NCBI GenBank assembly: GCA_009774375.1 | Contig: VSNO01000030.1 | Coordinates: forward strand, 1 to 31,424 | DNA from: Lachnospiraceae bacterium | GTDB lineage: Bacteria > Bacillota > Clostridia > Lachnospirales > Lachnospiraceae | Length of the DNA stretch: 31,424 nt | Direction: 5' to 3' | Part shown: piece by piece, positions 31,214 to 31,424 of the stretch | How positions within the stretch are numbered: position 1 is the stretch's first letter | Layout of the letters: each line of letters opens with the position of its first letter | Notes under the pieces: model-generated | The model's input: only the letters and a program-made list of their open reading frames with translations | The model's database searches: none | Told to the model about the DNA's origin: nothing | Translations under genes and position numbers: made by a program

Positions 31214-31246
31214 AAAATCCCCTGATCGTTCAGGGGATTTTTCTTT
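31214..31246 (+). terminator. Terminator of cassette B
   Basis: AAAATCCCCTGA (31214-31225) and TCAGGGGATTTT (31230-31241) form a 12-bp stem with loop TCGT. The run TTTTTCTTT follows. It can work in both directions and shares its core with the cassette A terminator. Confidence 0.92.
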
Positions 31247-31340
31247 CATGAAGGACTGCATCTTCAATCCTGCACTGATGAAGCCTGGTCTTCCGGTCAT
31301 AGCTGATGCCGACTAACAGGACGGTTCCGCTGTAGTCCAT
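31230..31340 (-). pseudogene. 3' remnant of an AAA-ATPase-like / PD-(D/E)XK nuclease family gene
   Basis: On the minus strand, the frame containing ATG 31340 reads MDYSGTVLLVGISYD, then RKTRLHQCRIED, to a TGA at 31230 inside the terminator. The motif 'YSG.VLLVGI.YD...H.CRIE' is the typical C-terminal end of the AAA-ATPase-like/PD-(D/E)XK proteins abundant in gut anaerobes. The frame stays open upstream to about 31418, where an in-frame stop appears, and those residues do not look like the family. Only the end of the gene is left. The rest of 31247-31424 holds no other gene. Confidence 0.6.
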
Positions 31341-31424
31341 GAGTTTTCCTGTATATTTTCTTGGGTAGTGTAAAAAAGTTTGTGTCTTTGGAAAAAAATA
31401 CCTCTTTTTTGGTAAGAATTAGTA

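Overview
The window looks like chromosomal DNA of a Gram-positive anaerobic gut bacterium, most likely a Lachnospiraceae-type member of the Clostridia. This is inferred from the moderately GC-rich coding sequence, strong AGGAGG-type ribosome binding sites with some GTG starts, TTGACA-17-TATAAT promoters, a bile salt hydrolase, a probable pyrophosphate-dependent phosphofructokinase and anaerobic iron-sulfur/sirohaem redox chemistry. Nearly every gene is on the + strand. No rRNA, tRNA, CRISPR array or intact insertion sequence was found.

Layout. 98-1186 is a Rep_3/RepB-type initiator. 1237-5842 is a three-gene ABC-2 exporter operon (ATPase, a large one-pass membrane protein of unknown function, a two-part permease). 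5947-8018 is an iron-sulfur assembly operon (Rrf2 regulator, cysteine desulfurase, NifU scaffold) closed by a perfect hairpin. 8203-10773 encodes an unusual 856-residue fusion of CoA-disulfide-reductase-like flavoprotein, rhodanese-like, sulfite/nitrite-reductase-like and ferredoxin modules. 10845-12086 is the phosphofructokinase. 12313-15705 is a hybrid histidine kinase with two receiver domains. 15742-17351 is an rtcB RNA-ligase locus with an inverted-repeat promoter. A 164-bp near-perfect palindrome (MITE-like) lies at the end of rtcB, followed by an XRE regulator whose Shine-Dalgarno sequence is buried in a 16-bp hairpin. 17945-19385 pairs a bile salt hydrolase with a stand-alone receiver protein. 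19538-21386 is a compact SPFH / ribbon-helix-helix / membrane protein / YbjQ operon behind a double TGATATCA operator. 21512-23379 is a BceRS-like two-component system with no transporter beside it.

The most unusual part is 23358-31424, a recombination-scarred accessory region. It holds two related cassettes, each opened by the same promoter and AACTA-N6-TAGTT operator and each encoding a BlaR1-like M56 membrane metalloprotease. The protease cores are indistinguishable over about 790 bp, while the extracellular C-termini and the downstream genes differ and are AT-rich. Cassette B keeps the BlaI-type repressor and has twelve 14-bp tandem repeats in its leader. Cassette A has lost the repressor gene but kept the operator, so both are probably controlled by the one remaining BlaI. 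Downstream partners are a membrane-anchored protein and a large coiled-coil protein (A), and small lipoproteins (B), one frameshifted. Cassette B also carries the last codons of a lost copy of the coiled-coil gene, and both cassettes end in terminators with the same core. Truncated genes bound the region: an Uma2-like 5' remnant at the left and a 3' remnant of an AAA-ATPase-like/PD-(D/E)XK protein at the right.

The inferred picture is a duplicated, modular surface-sensing system: constant repressor-protease signalling core, exchangeable sensory ectodomain, exchangeable secreted partners, with gene conversion homogenising the core. The signal sensed and the role of the partners cannot be read from the sequence.
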